64,000 bases of DNA from Chitinophagaceae bacterium (GCA_947447465.1 CANFKE010000016.1:1-64000), one strand, 5' to 3'. Counted from the first letter of the stretch, positions 17,580 through 27,401 are shown. Numbers and translations: made by a program. Notes: generated by a model from the letters alone, not told the origin.

Positions 17580-18389
17580 ATGATAAACAACCCATTTTAC
17601 AAGTCAAAAACCGAGAGAAACACCTTAACTACTAATTTTAAAAAAACTGATCCTATCCAACAAAAACTTGAAGCAGCCGAAGCTAAAATTGCAGAGTTGC
17701 AGCAGAAATGCGACCATAAAGATAAGATACTATCTGTACTTGCGCACGATCTGAGAAGCCCTCTGTCTTCAATATCAGGGCTCATATCAATTTTTGAAGG
17801 AAATGACGCACAACTACAGTTGGAACTTCATGTAACTGAACTTAAGAAACAATTATTCTCGGTCAATGAACTAATGAATAATCTGCTCAGGTGGGCATCA
17901 AGATCTTTTGATAAGGAACAGTATGCCCCGCCTATTATTTTCAATCTCGACTCGGTCATTCAGCTAAATATCAATCTGTTGACCTGTATCACCAAAGAGA
18001 AGAACATTTCGCTCAATAACCATTCGGATAGCAGAATACCAACTTATGCCAATGCAGACCAGATTGATATCGTGATCCGCAACCTGCTATTGAATGCTGT
18101 AAAATTCACCCCCCCGGGTGGAAGTATAGCAATAACTGCAACAACAGATAATGTAACAACTTACATTAACATCACTGACACAGGTATTGGAATGAGTCCC
18201 GAGCAATTGACTATGATATTTTCAAACATGCATTTTAGCTCTTACGGCACTTCCGGAGAAAGAGGATTTGGACTGGGATTACTATTATGCAAAGAATATA
18301 TTGATGAAAATAACGGTACAATCTCTATAACGAGCGAACCAAACAAAGGTACATCCGTCAGTATTACGCTACCAGCTACAGCCAACTAA
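17580..18389 (+). CDS. Soluble sensor histidine kinase
   Basis: A 269-aa kinase without any transmembrane helix. Residues 25-48 form a likely coiled coil, then HisKA with phosphoacceptor His56 (VLAHDLRSPLSS), then HATPase with N-box (NLLLNAVKFTPPGG), G1 (DTGIGMS) and G2 (GFGLGLLLCKE). With no sensor domain it probably responds to a protein partner or a cytoplasmic state. It diverges from the response-regulator/kinase operon; no second regulator is nearby, so cross-talk with that regulator is likely (inference). Confidence 0.9.
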   Translation: MINNPFYKSKTERNTLTTNFKKTDPIQQKLEAAEAKIAELQQKCDHKDKILSVLAHDLRSPLSSISGLISIFEGNDAQLQLELHVTELKKQLFSVNELMNNLLRWASRSFDKEQYAPPIIFNLDSVIQLNINLLTCITKEKNISLNNHSDSRIPTYANADQIDIVIRNLLLNAVKFTPPGGSIAITATTDNVTTYINITDTGIGMSPEQLTMIFSNMHFSSYGTSGERGFGLGLLLCKEYIDENNGTISITSEPNKGTSVSITLPATAN

Positions 18390-18490
18390 ATAAACATTCA
18401 CATTAATACCCAACTATAGCAATGCAAAATTGCTACAGGCTTTAGCATGCCTCAACCTCTTGATCAATAACCACAATATCCCCCAGAAAA

Positions 18491-18730
18491 ATGAGTAAAA
18501 AATTTAAGATCGCAGGTATCTTATGCCTTGCCGCAGGCATACTGATAGTAACAGCAGGTATAATACATAATGCCCCTGATGAAATGAAACGATCGCAGGC
18601 ATTGTTCGCTACAGGTTTCATCATTACGATGGCAGGTGCTATCATTTTCGATAATTCGAATAGAAAAAAAGATAAAAGTGAGTGGACAAATGAGATAAAA
18701 AAGAGGAGAGACATTGATAATATATCCTGA
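18491..18730 (+). CDS. Small two-helix membrane protein
   Basis: A 79-aa protein with two hydrophobic helices (about 6-26 and 40-54) joined by a short charged loop (NAPDEMKRSQ) and a very basic, polar tail (NRKKDKSEWTNEIKKRRDID). Function unknown. It sits between the kinase and the large secreted protein, with its own spacing on both sides. Confidence 0.6.
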   Translation: MSKKFKIAGILCLAAGILIVTAGIIHNAPDEMKRSQALFATGFIITMAGAIIFDNSNRKKDKSEWTNEIKKRRDIDNIS

Positions 18731-18784
18731 ATCAGATTATAGTACAAATAGATAAGTCTAACGTAATTTTCACACTTGAAAAAG

Positions 18785-18792
18785 TATATTTG
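18785..18792 (+). promoter_or_regulatory. Probable -7 element before the 791-aa secreted protein
   Basis: TATATTTG matches TAnnTTTG, 36 bases before the ATG at 18828. No -33 TTTG at the expected place. Confidence 0.45.
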
Positions 18793-18827
18793 TAAAAAAC
18801 ATACCCGCTCAGGTAGGGAAATACAAT

Positions 18828-21203
18828 ATGCGTAAAATTCTCTTTTTTTTATTCCTTGTTATTATTTCAGTTACCAATACTGCTCTTTTTGCTCAGGATC
18901 GTCCGAAATTTTTGTTCGATACTGTTGTGAATAATAACGATCAGATAATTATCAAAGATCCGATAAAATCAAAAGACACAACCACAGCTAAAGACACTGC
19001 AATAGTGGTGAAGGTGCATACGAATACTAAAAAAGATACTCCGGTTGTAGAGCAGGTGGTAAAGCCCGACCCTTATAAGATCACCACTTACCTTTATGAG
19101 ATACCTTTTAAAAGAAGATACTTTCATGAAGACAAGATAGATAAGGAACTGAAGAGAGCCGATGCGTCTGACGGCATCATTGACAACCAGATACGATATA
19201 AAACAGATACTACACTCTCAAAGATCATTACAAAGGCTATATTGAAGGATGCCAATTTTCTGCAGGTGATGGTTGAAAATATGCCTGCCAATGGACGTGA
19301 CTCATTTGCCGATCATCAGGAACGTATCCGCTGCCTCAATGCTATCTATAATATGTTGCGCAACTTCAATACAGATCCATCGCCCGACCCGATGTATTAT
19401 AAAAAGGTGGTTGCCAATATGCACGATATGCTCATAGCCTATAACGAGGACAGGTTTGCCAGCTTTTGTGTGAAGAACACTAACTACATGACGCTGGATA
19501 ATGGAAAGCTACTATTTGATAATTATAAAGAGGTCCGCGCCTATATGTACACCACATTGGGCAAGGCAGATCCGAAAAAAATGATCAAAAGGTTGGGTGA
19601 CTTTGCCAATGATACTTTTGCGGCAGCCATTATCACTGATGTTGCTGCTACCGACCCTGATATAGTCTATAATTATGCTACCTCTACCAATGCAGCACTT
19701 ACTGATGCTGTACACCGTACCGGCAACCCTCTGGTACAAGCCATTGTGAACATTGCCGACTATTCTAAAGCACCATTAAAAGCACTGTGTTTTCTGGGCG
19801 ATATATACCACAAAAGAAAGACAGTTGCTCAGATAGATGTGATCACTGCCGATGAAGATCTTTTCTATAAGAACCTCATTCGCCTGAAAGTAACTGAAGA
19901 ACCGATTGCTAAATATACCTACACTCAGGAAGCAGCACACAGGGCATTGAGGTATATCAGAGAAATGAATGAACTGCATGAATCTTCTGACGCAGTCAGA
20001 TTTAAGATAATTGAGCCTCTTTCGGCTGTTGAACTATATAATGTTATGGTGTATGGTCAGGATGAGATATACACCAGCAGCTTTCTGGGATCTTTCAAAA
20101 GATTAAAAGAAAAGATGGGAACGATGAAGGGCAATGACCTTCTGGACACGCTTCATTATGACCACTTCCGCACATTCATACGCATGTGTGCAGGCTACAA
20201 TACCTTATCTGAGTTCCTCTATACTATGGATGATACTGCCCGTATATCGCTGATGTCCGGCTTCATTAAAAACCTGCAAAAAGGTAAGGAAGATGATCTG
20301 GAGGATGCAGTAGATGTGGCCGATGCGTTTGGTAGTATCACCGACACCGCTTTATCTGCATTTCTGCAAAATCAGGTAAAAGAAAGCTATGAGCTGTCAT
20401 TCAAAGAGCGCAGCAAAAAGGGAATGGTCATCTACAGCTTGTTATCAAGACTGTTTGATGGCAACAGAATTACGACCAGCGATACAGGTGCCAACGTGGT
20501 TTCCTCAAGGCTGGGACTGCCTAACATCAATAAGGTAGCCTTCAAAGATCTGATCAATGACTCCGGCACTGTATATCAGCAGGTATTCTTCTTTGGAGAT
20601 GAGGATGGGAAACACTCTTATGAGCATTTTACCGACCTTTTCCGTAAAGACAAGCGTTGGAAAATGACAGCTAACGCCAACTGGGCGACCATATCATCAG
20701 TAACAGGCAGAAAAGTGGTTATCTATGCCAACTTACCTCTACCCGATCAGGAAGCGGAAGCCGCAATTGACAAGACGACCAAGTTTTTAGCAGATACAGG
20801 CATACGTCCAACAATAATGATCCACCGAGGCCATAGCTATCACCTGAAATCTACAATGGAGCGACTGGATAAGAGTGCGCGCATTATCATACTTGGTTCA
20901 TGCGGAGGCTACCAAAATCTTGCCGGCGTGCTCAACAGAGCTCCTAATGCACACATAGTATCATCAAAACAAACCGGCACAATGGGCGTTAATGACGAGA
21001 TATTACGTTCTCTTAATAACTCGTTGATAGAAGGTAAAGACATCAACTGGATCAATATGTGGCAGGGGCTGGAAGTATTTTTCAACAAAAAGCGCGATGC
21101 AGCCGACAAAGACAAATTCTCAGACTATGTACCACCCTACAAAAATCTGGGTGCCATATTCATAAAGGCATACCGCAGGATGATGGAAGGAGAAGGGAAA
21201 TAG
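18828..21203 (+). CDS. Secreted protein with a possible caspase-like C-terminal domain
   Basis: A 791-aa exported protein of no family I recognise. Signal peptide (residues 1-22, ending ALFAQ), then a Thr/Asp/Lys-rich linker to about residue 75, then a long mainly helical region. Near the C-terminus a hydrophobic strand runs into HRGHSYH (His666, His669), then a helix, then a second strand into IILGSCGGYQN (Cys692). A His at the end of one strand and a Cys at the end of the next is the layout of the catalytic dyad in caspase/gingipain/clostripain-like peptidases. The His-Cys gap (23-26 residues) is shorter than in most such families, so the assignment is tentative. No sorting domain is seen. 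Confidence 0.6.
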   Translation: MRKILFFLFLVIISVTNTALFAQDRPKFLFDTVVNNNDQIIIKDPIKSKDTTTAKDTAIVVKVHTNTKKDTPVVEQVVKPDPYKITTYLYEIPFKRRYFHEDKIDKELKRADASDGIIDNQIRYKTDTTLSKIITKAILKDANFLQVMVENMPANGRDSFADHQERIRCLNAIYNMLRNFNTDPSPDPMYYKKVVANMHDMLIAYNEDRFASFCVKNTNYMTLDNGKLLFDNYKEVRAYMYTTLGKADPKKMIKRLGDFANDTFAAAIITDVAATDPDIVYNYATSTNAALTDAVHRTGNPLVQAIVNIADYSKAPLKALCFLGDIYHKRKTVAQIDVITADEDLFYKNLIRLKVTEEPIAKYTYTQEAAHRALRYIREMNELHESSDAVRFKIIEPLSAVELYNVMVYGQDEIYTSSFLGSFKRLKEKMGTMKGNDLLDTLHYDHFRTFIRMCAGYNTLSEFLYTMDDTARISLMSGFIKNLQKGKEDDLEDAVDVADAFGSITDTALSAFLQNQVKESYELSFKERSKKGMVIYSLLSRLFDGNRITTSDTGANVVSSRLGLPNINKVAFKDLINDSGTVYQQVFFFGDEDGKHSYEHFTDLFRKDKRWKMTANANWATISSVTGRKVVIYANLPLPDQEAEAAIDKTTKFLADTGIRPTIMIHRGHSYHLKSTMERLDKSARIIILGSCGGYQNLAGVLNRAPNAHIVSSKQTGTMGVNDEILRSLNNSLIEGKDINWINMWQGLEVFFNKKRDAADKDKFSDYVPPYKNLGAIFIKAYRRMMEGEGK

Positions 21204-21465
21204 TTTGTTCAAAATGATTTCACGCTGTAGCCTGCAATATTTCGGTTAAAGCCATTGAATATATAATATTTTTCCACTACCTGAAGCTCAAGACTACTAA
21301 AGGATGAGGAAATGGATGGTGGCATCAAAATTCCGGAAAACACACCAACAAAAATAAAAATCTCGTTCACTTCATTGTGTCATTCATTTATTCAGCATTC
21401 ATTTACACAATCCGATATTTCTCATTGAGCCATACCTCCATTAAGCCATTGAGTCATTAATTCGT

Positions 21466-21473
21466 TACCTTTG
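21466..21473 (+). promoter_or_regulatory. Probable -7 element before feoB
   Basis: TACCTTTG matches TAnnTTTG, 13 bases before the ATG at 21486. The rest of the 280-base gap from 21204 is AT-rich with short CATT repeats and shows no gene and no clear Fur-type palindrome. Confidence 0.5.
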
Positions 21474-21485
21474 TACCCACAATAA

Positions 21486-23603
21486 ATGCAGCGCTCATAT
21501 ACCATAGCATTGGTGGGCAACCCCAATAGCGGGAAAAGCTCCCTGTTTAATGCGCTCACCGGATTGAACCAGAAAGTTGGCAATTTCCCGGGAGTTACGG
21601 TCGATAAAAAGACCGGTATTTCTAAGATATCAGACACGTTGTCTGCATCTATCATAGACCTACCCGGCACGTACAGTCTCTACCCTAAGAGTGCAGACGA
21701 ACAAGTGACCTATGAAGTACTGCTGGACCAGAAAAATGCAGACCGCCCCGATCTTATTGTTGTGATAGCTGATGCGTCTAACCTGAAACGCAACTTGCTG
21801 TTTTGCTCCCAGATAATGGACCTGAAGATTCCGGTAGTAATAGCCCTAACTATGATGGATATTGCCAATCAAAAGGGCATCACCATTGATACAGCAGGAA
21901 TGGAGCGAATGATGGGCGTACCTGTTATACCCATCAATCCTCGTCGCAATAAGGGATTGGCAAAGCTAAAGAAGACCATAAGTGATGTAGCAGAAACAAG
22001 ACCGGCACCACTACCCGACTTTGTTGATATCTTATCTATAACCGGAGACTGGCTTTCTGATATCCGCACGCTTTGTGAGCAAGACAGTAATTATGCGACC
22101 CTGCATCTGGCATGTAATTATGCAGAGCTGAAACACCTTAATGCCGCGACACGCATACAGGTGGCGGCCATTCTGGGTGAAAACAAGTTCAATAAAAGCA
22201 AGATACAGGCTGAAGAAATAATGTTGCGCTACAAAAAGATAGACACCATTATGCAACAATGCACTGCCGCTGACAGTCCAATGAAGCGAATGGTAGTAAG
22301 CGACCGCATAGACAAAGTGCTGCTGCACCCCATTTACGGCAATATCATATTACTGGTAGTGCTCTTCATTTTGTTCCAGAGCATTTTCTGGTTGGCCAAG
22401 TACCCTATGGACTGGATACAACAAATATTTGCCAATGCCGGCACTGCCATCAGTGGCATTATGCCTGCCGGACTATTGCAAGATCTTATAGTGAACGGAC
22501 TATTGGCGGGAATGAGTGGTATAGCTGTGTTTGTGCCGCAGATAATGATACTCTTTGGCTTTATCACCATATTAGAGGATAGTGGCTATATGGCGCGCAT
22601 TAGTTTCCTTACCGATCGTATCATGCGATCGGCAGGGCTCAACGGCCGCTCTGTAATGCCACTGATAAGTGGTATGGCATGTGCGGTACCGGCTATAATG
22701 GCAGCAAGGACCATACAAAATGCCAAAGAACGATTGATCACTATTATGGTGACCCCACTCATGAGTTGTTCAGCCAGGCTGCCGGTATATACTATGCTCA
22801 TAGCATTGGTGATACCATCTAAGAGAGTGTGGGGTTTTATCAATATGCAGGGGTTAGTACTCATGGGTTTATATCTACTTGGGTTTGTGATGGCTTTGAT
22901 CGTCTCTAAGGTCATGGACCTGATTATTAAGACCAAGACCCGTTCTTACTTCCTTATGGAACTACCCGTATATCGTGCTCCGCGCTGGAAGAACGTAGGG
23001 ATCACCATGCTGGAAAAGGGAAAGATATTCATACGCGATGTTGGAAAGGTCATTATTGTATTGTCATTGATACTTTGGGCATTGGCAGCCTTCGGGCCTC
23101 CTGCACAAATGAAGCAGGTAGATGAAAAATATACCTCACTAATACAGCAGCACCCCGACCAGACCGAGGCCTTACAGCATGAGCAGGCGATGGTAAGACT
23201 GGAACATTCATTTGCCGGCATGATGGGTAAGGGTATAGAACCTATCATCAAACCTCTTGGCTATGATTGGAAAATAGGTATTGCCCTCATTACGTCATTT
23301 GCTGCACGCGAAGTATTTGTAGGCACTATGGCTACCCTTTATAGTGTTGGTGATGTGAGCAATGGCACACAAACACTTGAAGAAAAGATGCATGCAGCCC
23401 GTCGTGATGATGGCACACCGGTATATACACTTGCAGCAGGCTTATCATTACTTATATTTTACGTATTTGCCATGCAGTGTATGAGTACACTGGCTATAGT
23501 AAAGCGGGAAACACGTAGTTGGAAATACCCTGCCATTCAATTCGCTTACATGTTTGCACTTGCATACGGTTGTGCATTTGTAGTGTTTCATATCTTCATG
23601 TAA
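21486..23603 (+). CDS. feoB: Ferrous iron transport protein B
   Basis: Inner-membrane Fe2+ transporter (705 aa). The N-terminal G domain has G1 (GNPNSGKSS), G2 (VGNFPGVTVDKK) and G3 (DLPGTYSLYP). The usual NxxD of G4 is replaced or shifted (the segment after VVIALTMMDIA reads M-M-D rather than N-M-x-D), worth checking. The membrane part has the Gate motifs with conserved Cys (GMACAVPAIMA and TPLMSCSARLPVY) and a C-terminal FAAREVFVGTMATLYSVG segment. Length is standard. No FeoA gene or domain is adjacent. Confidence 0.95.
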   Translation: MQRSYTIALVGNPNSGKSSLFNALTGLNQKVGNFPGVTVDKKTGISKISDTLSASIIDLPGTYSLYPKSADEQVTYEVLLDQKNADRPDLIVVIADASNLKRNLLFCSQIMDLKIPVVIALTMMDIANQKGITIDTAGMERMMGVPVIPINPRRNKGLAKLKKTISDVAETRPAPLPDFVDILSITGDWLSDIRTLCEQDSNYATLHLACNYAELKHLNAATRIQVAAILGENKFNKSKIQAEEIMLRYKKIDTIMQQCTAADSPMKRMVVSDRIDKVLLHPIYGNIILLVVLFILFQSIFWLAKYPMDWIQQIFANAGTAISGIMPAGLLQDLIVNGLLAGMSGIAVFVPQIMILFGFITILEDSGYMARISFLTDRIMRSAGLNGRSVMPLISGMACAVPAIMAARTIQNAKERLITIMVTPLMSCSARLPVYTMLIALVIPSKRVWGFINMQGLVLMGLYLLGFVMALIVSKVMDLIIKTKTRSYFLMELPVYRAPRWKNVGITMLEKGKIFIRDVGKVIIVLSLILWALAAFGPPAQMKQVDEKYTSLIQQHPDQTEALQHEQAMVRLEHSFAGMMGKGIEPIIKPLGYDWKIGIALITSFAAREVFVGTMATLYSVGDVSNGTQTLEEKMHAARRDDGTPVYTLAAGLSLLIFYVFAMQCMSTLAIVKRETRSWKYPAIQFAYMFALAYGCAFVVFHIFM

Positions 23604-23642
23604 TGCTATTATGGCAGCAACCTGTAAAAACCTTTGTGATTT

Positions 23643-24653
23643 TTATTTCGAAATTTTACCGGCCAAAGATCTCGCCAGTTTATGTGCCGGTCGCTCAACC
23701 AAAAGATAAGCGACATATGAAATGAGGATAGGCAACATCAGATACAGCAAATAAGTGCTTGTATGGAGCGGTATATATTTAATGATAAAAGCCAGACACA
23801 ATAAATGGCATAGATATAAGGAATAAGAAAATTTACCCAGATATTCCGACCAACTACCTGCCGGATGATCGCGGTGATAAATGATCTCAGCTTCCAGCCA
23901 TTTATAAAAGAATAGTGCGAATAGGATCAATGAATAGGTGTAATTGATATGATAGTGCATTCGAAGTGCAACACTGATCATGGCTAATAATTGTGCACCG
24001 CCTCTCATCAGCCACAAACGGCCATAAGTAACCGTTCTTTTGATACCGTCTATCTTTTCGGCAAGTATAACACCCAATATCCAGGCAGGCAGATTGATAA
24101 ATATGATACTTATCTGCCACGACAAGCCTCGGCGACCATTAAAGTTCAACCCTGAAAATCTTCCCGAATTGACCGCAAGCAGAAGAATTACAAAGCAAAT
24201 ACTTACCACATAGGATAGATAGAGTTTAGTATGCCAGCTCCATTTTATTTTAAACAATAATGGATACATGATGTAATAAGCCAGTTCGCAATATAAACTC
24301 CAGAGTGGCAGAACATAGAACAGACTATAATGATCTGCGACCAAACCAATGACCAGCATTGGTATGACTATACGCACCAACCTTCGGATAAGAAATGGGA
24401 TCACATCCAGTTGAGCAGTATCGGTATTGGGGTAATGGATCACAAAACCCGATATGATAAAGAAACATGATACCGCCGCGGCGCCACTGAACAAATGTTC
24501 TATGACCATGCCCGACAAATGAGCTATCGGATTGCGGGCATCTTTCAATACATCAGTAAACGGATCGTGCACATGAGACAGCAATACTATCAGCGCTAAT
24601 ACGAACCTGATACTATCTAACCCGTTTATCCACTTTGCTTTACCTGAAGCCAT
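23643..24653 (-). CDS. Acyltransferase family 3 (OafA-like) membrane protein
   Basis: A 336-aa integral membrane acyltransferase with about ten helices. The start shows the family pattern: a first helix with GLDSIRFVLALIVLLSHV (the R/H pair implicated in catalysis) and later FFIISGFVIHY. Members O-acetylate surface sugars, peptidoglycan or other glycans; the target here is unknown. It converges on feoB with only 39 bases between the two stops and stands apart from any glycan gene cluster. Confidence 0.88.
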   Translation of the reverse strand: MASGKAKWINGLDSIRFVLALIVLLSHVHDPFTDVLKDARNPIAHLSGMVIEHLFSGAAAVSCFFIISGFVIHYPNTDTAQLDVIPFLIRRLVRIVIPMLVIGLVADHYSLFYVLPLWSLYCELAYYIMYPLLFKIKWSWHTKLYLSYVVSICFVILLLAVNSGRFSGLNFNGRRGLSWQISIIFINLPAWILGVILAEKIDGIKRTVTYGRLWLMRGGAQLLAMISVALRMHYHINYTYSLILFALFFYKWLEAEIIYHRDHPAGSWSEYLGKFSYSLYLCHLLCLAFIIKYIPLHTSTYLLYLMLPILISYVAYLLVERPAHKLARSLAGKISK

Positions 24654-24722
24654 TCATAATTGATATACGAGTGAAGGTAATAAAATCGAACTAATAGTGA
24701 ATGAGCAATTGTCGGGAAATGA

Positions 24723-25157
24723 TCATTTGATCTCGTAATAATATCCGGCTAGGCCAAGATCTGTCATGGTAGTAAGGTCCATGTTAATAGAAGAAATATC
24801 GGAAAGATAGTATTTGATCACATTATGCCCCACACCGTTTCTGGTGATGGTATCGAGTGTAGGATCCATAGTCCAGGTGAAAGGGTAATCTGTTGGCACA
24901 CCATTGGCTATTACATTTTCATTTCCTGTAAGGTCACTGTTAAATGTGAGTGTGGTTACGAATGAAGTGTTGACCGGATGGATCTCGGAGGCATCAATTA
25001 CTCCGTTGGCATTAGCATCTGTAGCCGTTCTTACCAGCTTCCAGCTATGTTGAATACGGGTCTTACGGGTCTCTGTCACTTCTTTCCTCTTGCACGACGG
25101 GAGCAATACCCCGATGGCGGCAATAACGAGAAGAGATAGAGTGAGCGTCCGTTTCAT
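24723..25157 (-). CDS. Lipocalin-like lipoprotein
   Basis: A 144-aa lipoprotein: signal from the ATG at 25157 (MKRTLTLSLLVIAAIGVLLPSC, Cys at the lipobox). The mature part looks like the lipocalin-like proteins common in Bacteroidota: a W in QHSWKLVRTATDANANG, strands FVTTLTFNSDLTG and FTWTMDPTLDTIT. The motif DANANGVIDASE resembles a calcium-binding loop. A longer frame to 25217 adds a Cys-rich leader and is less likely. Ligand unknown. Confidence 0.7.
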   Translation of the reverse strand: MKRTLTLSLLVIAAIGVLLPSCKRKEVTETRKTRIQHSWKLVRTATDANANGVIDASEIHPVNTSFVTTLTFNSDLTGNENVIANGVPTDYPFTWTMDPTLDTITRNGVGHNVIKYYLSDISSINMDLTTMTDLGLAGYYYEIK

Positions 25158-25245
25158 AAGAGGCAACCGCGTATTTACTGTAATAAAAGATATGCAGCTA
25201 CCAGAGCTGCATATCAAATTTACTATTTATAAGTATATAATGCTG

Positions 25246-26088
25246 TTAATAATCTCCAAAAGTAGTTTCACCAAGTATGGTCAATGCCTCTTCCAACTGC
25301 TTATCGTTCGGAGCGATACCATGCCATTCGTGTGAACCTTCCATGAACGGCACACCTGCGCCCATTCCGGTGTGCATCAACACACAGACCGGCTTTCCTT
25401 TACCGGTTGCTGCCTTAGCTTCTGCCATTACCTTAAGCACATCTTCCATCACATTACCCTGCATCTCCAACACTTCCCAACCAAAAGCTTCGAACTTATC
25501 GCGCAAAGAGCCCAGACCCATCACCTTATCTGTAGGACCATCTATCTGCTGACCATTATAGTCTATAGTGCTGATGAGGTTATCGATCTTATGATGAGCT
25601 GCGAACATGATAGCTTCCCAGTTCTGACCTTCCTGTAATTCGCCGTCACCATGCAGTGAATATACCAGATGGGTATCATTGTTCATTTTCTTGGCCAGTG
25701 CGGCACCACATGCTACACTCAATCCCTGACCTAATGAACCACTGGCGATACGTACACCGGGCAAATGCTCATGTGTAGCAGGATGCCCCTGCAAACGAGA
25801 GTTGATATGACGGAAAGTACCCAGTTCGCTGACAGGGAAATAACCGCTGCGGGCTAATACACTGTAGAATACAGGAGATATGTGACCATTGGACAGGAAG
25901 AAGACATCTTCACCTGCACCATCCATATCAAAACCCGGTTTACGGTCCATGATCTGAAAATAGAGCGCGGTAAGAAAATCTGTGCAGCCCAGTGAACCAC
26001 CCGGGTGGCCACTCTGTACCTTATGCACCATACGAACTATATCGCGGCGCACCTGCGTGGCCATCTCTTTGAGATTAATGTTTTCCAT
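25246..26088 (-). CDS. Transketolase, N-terminal (TPP-binding) subunit
   Basis: The first half of a split transketolase (280 aa), pentose-phosphate pathway. It has the N-terminal SGHPGGSLGCTDFLTALY segment, LSNGHISPVFYSVLA, GSLGQGLSVACGAA and the TPP/Mg motif HGDGELQEGQNWEA. In organisms with split transketolases the C-terminal half normally follows directly; here the next genes are an unrelated lipoprotein and an acyltransferase, so the partner must lie elsewhere. A minus-strand -7-like element (26111-26118) precedes it. Confidence 0.92.
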   Translation of the reverse strand: MENINLKEMATQVRRDIVRMVHKVQSGHPGGSLGCTDFLTALYFQIMDRKPGFDMDGAGEDVFFLSNGHISPVFYSVLARSGYFPVSELGTFRHINSRLQGHPATHEHLPGVRIASGSLGQGLSVACGAALAKKMNNDTHLVYSLHGDGELQEGQNWEAIMFAAHHKIDNLISTIDYNGQQIDGPTDKVMGLGSLRDKFEAFGWEVLEMQGNVMEDVLKVMAEAKAATGKGKPVCVLMHTGMGAGVPFMEGSHEWHGIAPNDKQLEEALTILGETTFGDY

Positions 26089-26110
26089 TGGTTGTAGTCG
26101 AAATTGGATG

Positions 26111-26118
26111 CAAAAATA
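26111..26118 (-). promoter_or_regulatory. Probable -7 element before the transketolase gene
   Basis: The minus strand reads TATTTTTG, a match to TAnnTTTG, 23 bases before the start at 26088. Confidence 0.45.
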
Positions 26119-26183
26119 GTCTTTAGCGGCGATTTATTTTCATAGTAATTATGAATAAGTGTGTTTCCGTAATTTGCAGAACG

Positions 26184-27260
26184 ATGGACATCTCTAAAGG
26201 GCTCAAAAATTACTTTACCACCCAATTGCTCAATTGGCACAGAAACGATAATGATCGCAGTCTGCCATGGAAAAATGAGCAGGATCCGTATAAGATATGG
26301 TTATCTGAAATAATATTGCAACAAACGCGAGCACTGCAAGGCATGCCCTACTACCTGAAATTTACCGAAACATATCCGTCGATAACAGATATGGCAGCGG
26401 CCAAGGATGAGGATGTGTTCCGCATATGGCAGGGACTGGGCTATTACAACCGCTGTAAGAACATGCTGGCTACCGCCCGCTTAGTGAGCAATGAATTCGG
26501 TGGTAAATTTCCGGACACCTATGAAGGTATCATTGCACTGAAAGGAATAGGGCCTTATACAGCTGCCGCAATTGCGTCATTTGCCTTTGGTTTGCCGCAT
26601 GCAGTGGTAGATGGTAATGTATATAGAGTCCTGTCGCGCTACTTTGCTATTGAAACACCGTTTGATAGCACTGAAGGTAAGAAGCAATTTGCTGCCCTGG
26701 CACAGGAATTAATAGACCCAGAACATAGTCAGGGGTACAATCAGGCGATCATGGATCTGGGGGCAACAGTATGTACACCCCGTAATCCGCTTTGCAACCA
26801 ATGTCCGTTGCAGAAGAACTGCGTTGCTACCCGTCAAAACATGATAACTTTATTACCGGTACGCAGCAAAAAAATAAGCGTTGCCACTCGCCACTTCAAT
26901 TATCTGGTCATAAAATGGAATGGCATGATATGGCTGCATAAACGAACAGATAGTGATATATGGCAAAACCTGCATGAGCCAATGATGATAGAAACATCCG
27001 TAGCCATCGACAAGAACGATCTATTACAAAACGACAGATTCAAAGAACTAGGCCTGCAACATGCTATACCTGACTATGCCGGCACGGGCACTCAACGACT
27101 GACGCACCGGATCATAGAGAGCAAATTCTTCTATATTGAAATGAAAGAACGACCCGTTCATTTACCTGAAGATGGTTTCTGGGCAACACCCGAACAACTT
27201 GCGGCAGTAGCCTTCCCCAAAACAGTTCTGTCTTTTCTGCGAAATAATCTATACTTTTAA
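26184..27260 (+). CDS. mutY: Adenine DNA glycosylase MutY
   Basis: Removes adenine mispaired with 8-oxoguanine. Helix-hairpin-helix glycosylase: catalytic Glu42 (LSEIILQQTR), HhH LKGIGPYTAAAIASFAFG, catalytic Asp143 (VVDGNVYRVLSRYF), the Fe4S4 ligands C-x6-C-x2-C-x5-C (CTPRNPLCNQCPLQKNC) and a C-terminal NUDIX-like domain that recognises 8-oxoG (LHKRTDSDIWQNLHEPMM). The start at 26184 (MDISKGL) was preferred over an ATG at 26151 because a promoter-like TAATTTG lies between them. Total length is normal. Confidence 0.95.
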   Translation: MDISKGLKNYFTTQLLNWHRNDNDRSLPWKNEQDPYKIWLSEIILQQTRALQGMPYYLKFTETYPSITDMAAAKDEDVFRIWQGLGYYNRCKNMLATARLVSNEFGGKFPDTYEGIIALKGIGPYTAAAIASFAFGLPHAVVDGNVYRVLSRYFAIETPFDSTEGKKQFAALAQELIDPEHSQGYNQAIMDLGATVCTPRNPLCNQCPLQKNCVATRQNMITLLPVRSKKISVATRHFNYLVIKWNGMIWLHKRTDSDIWQNLHEPMMIETSVAIDKNDLLQNDRFKELGLQHAIPDYAGTGTQRLTHRIIESKFFYIEMKERPVHLPEDGFWATPEQLAAVAFPKTVLSFLRNNLYF

Positions 27261-27401
27261 TAGATAATGAAACCATAACAACGGTCATCAACTACCCTAT
27301 TTACGTCTGAATGACGAAGAAACGGTAGAAACTCATTGATGGTATGTTATTTATATGACAAGTAAAAGGGTAGAAATTCTTTTTTATTTCGTCCCTTTTT
27401 T

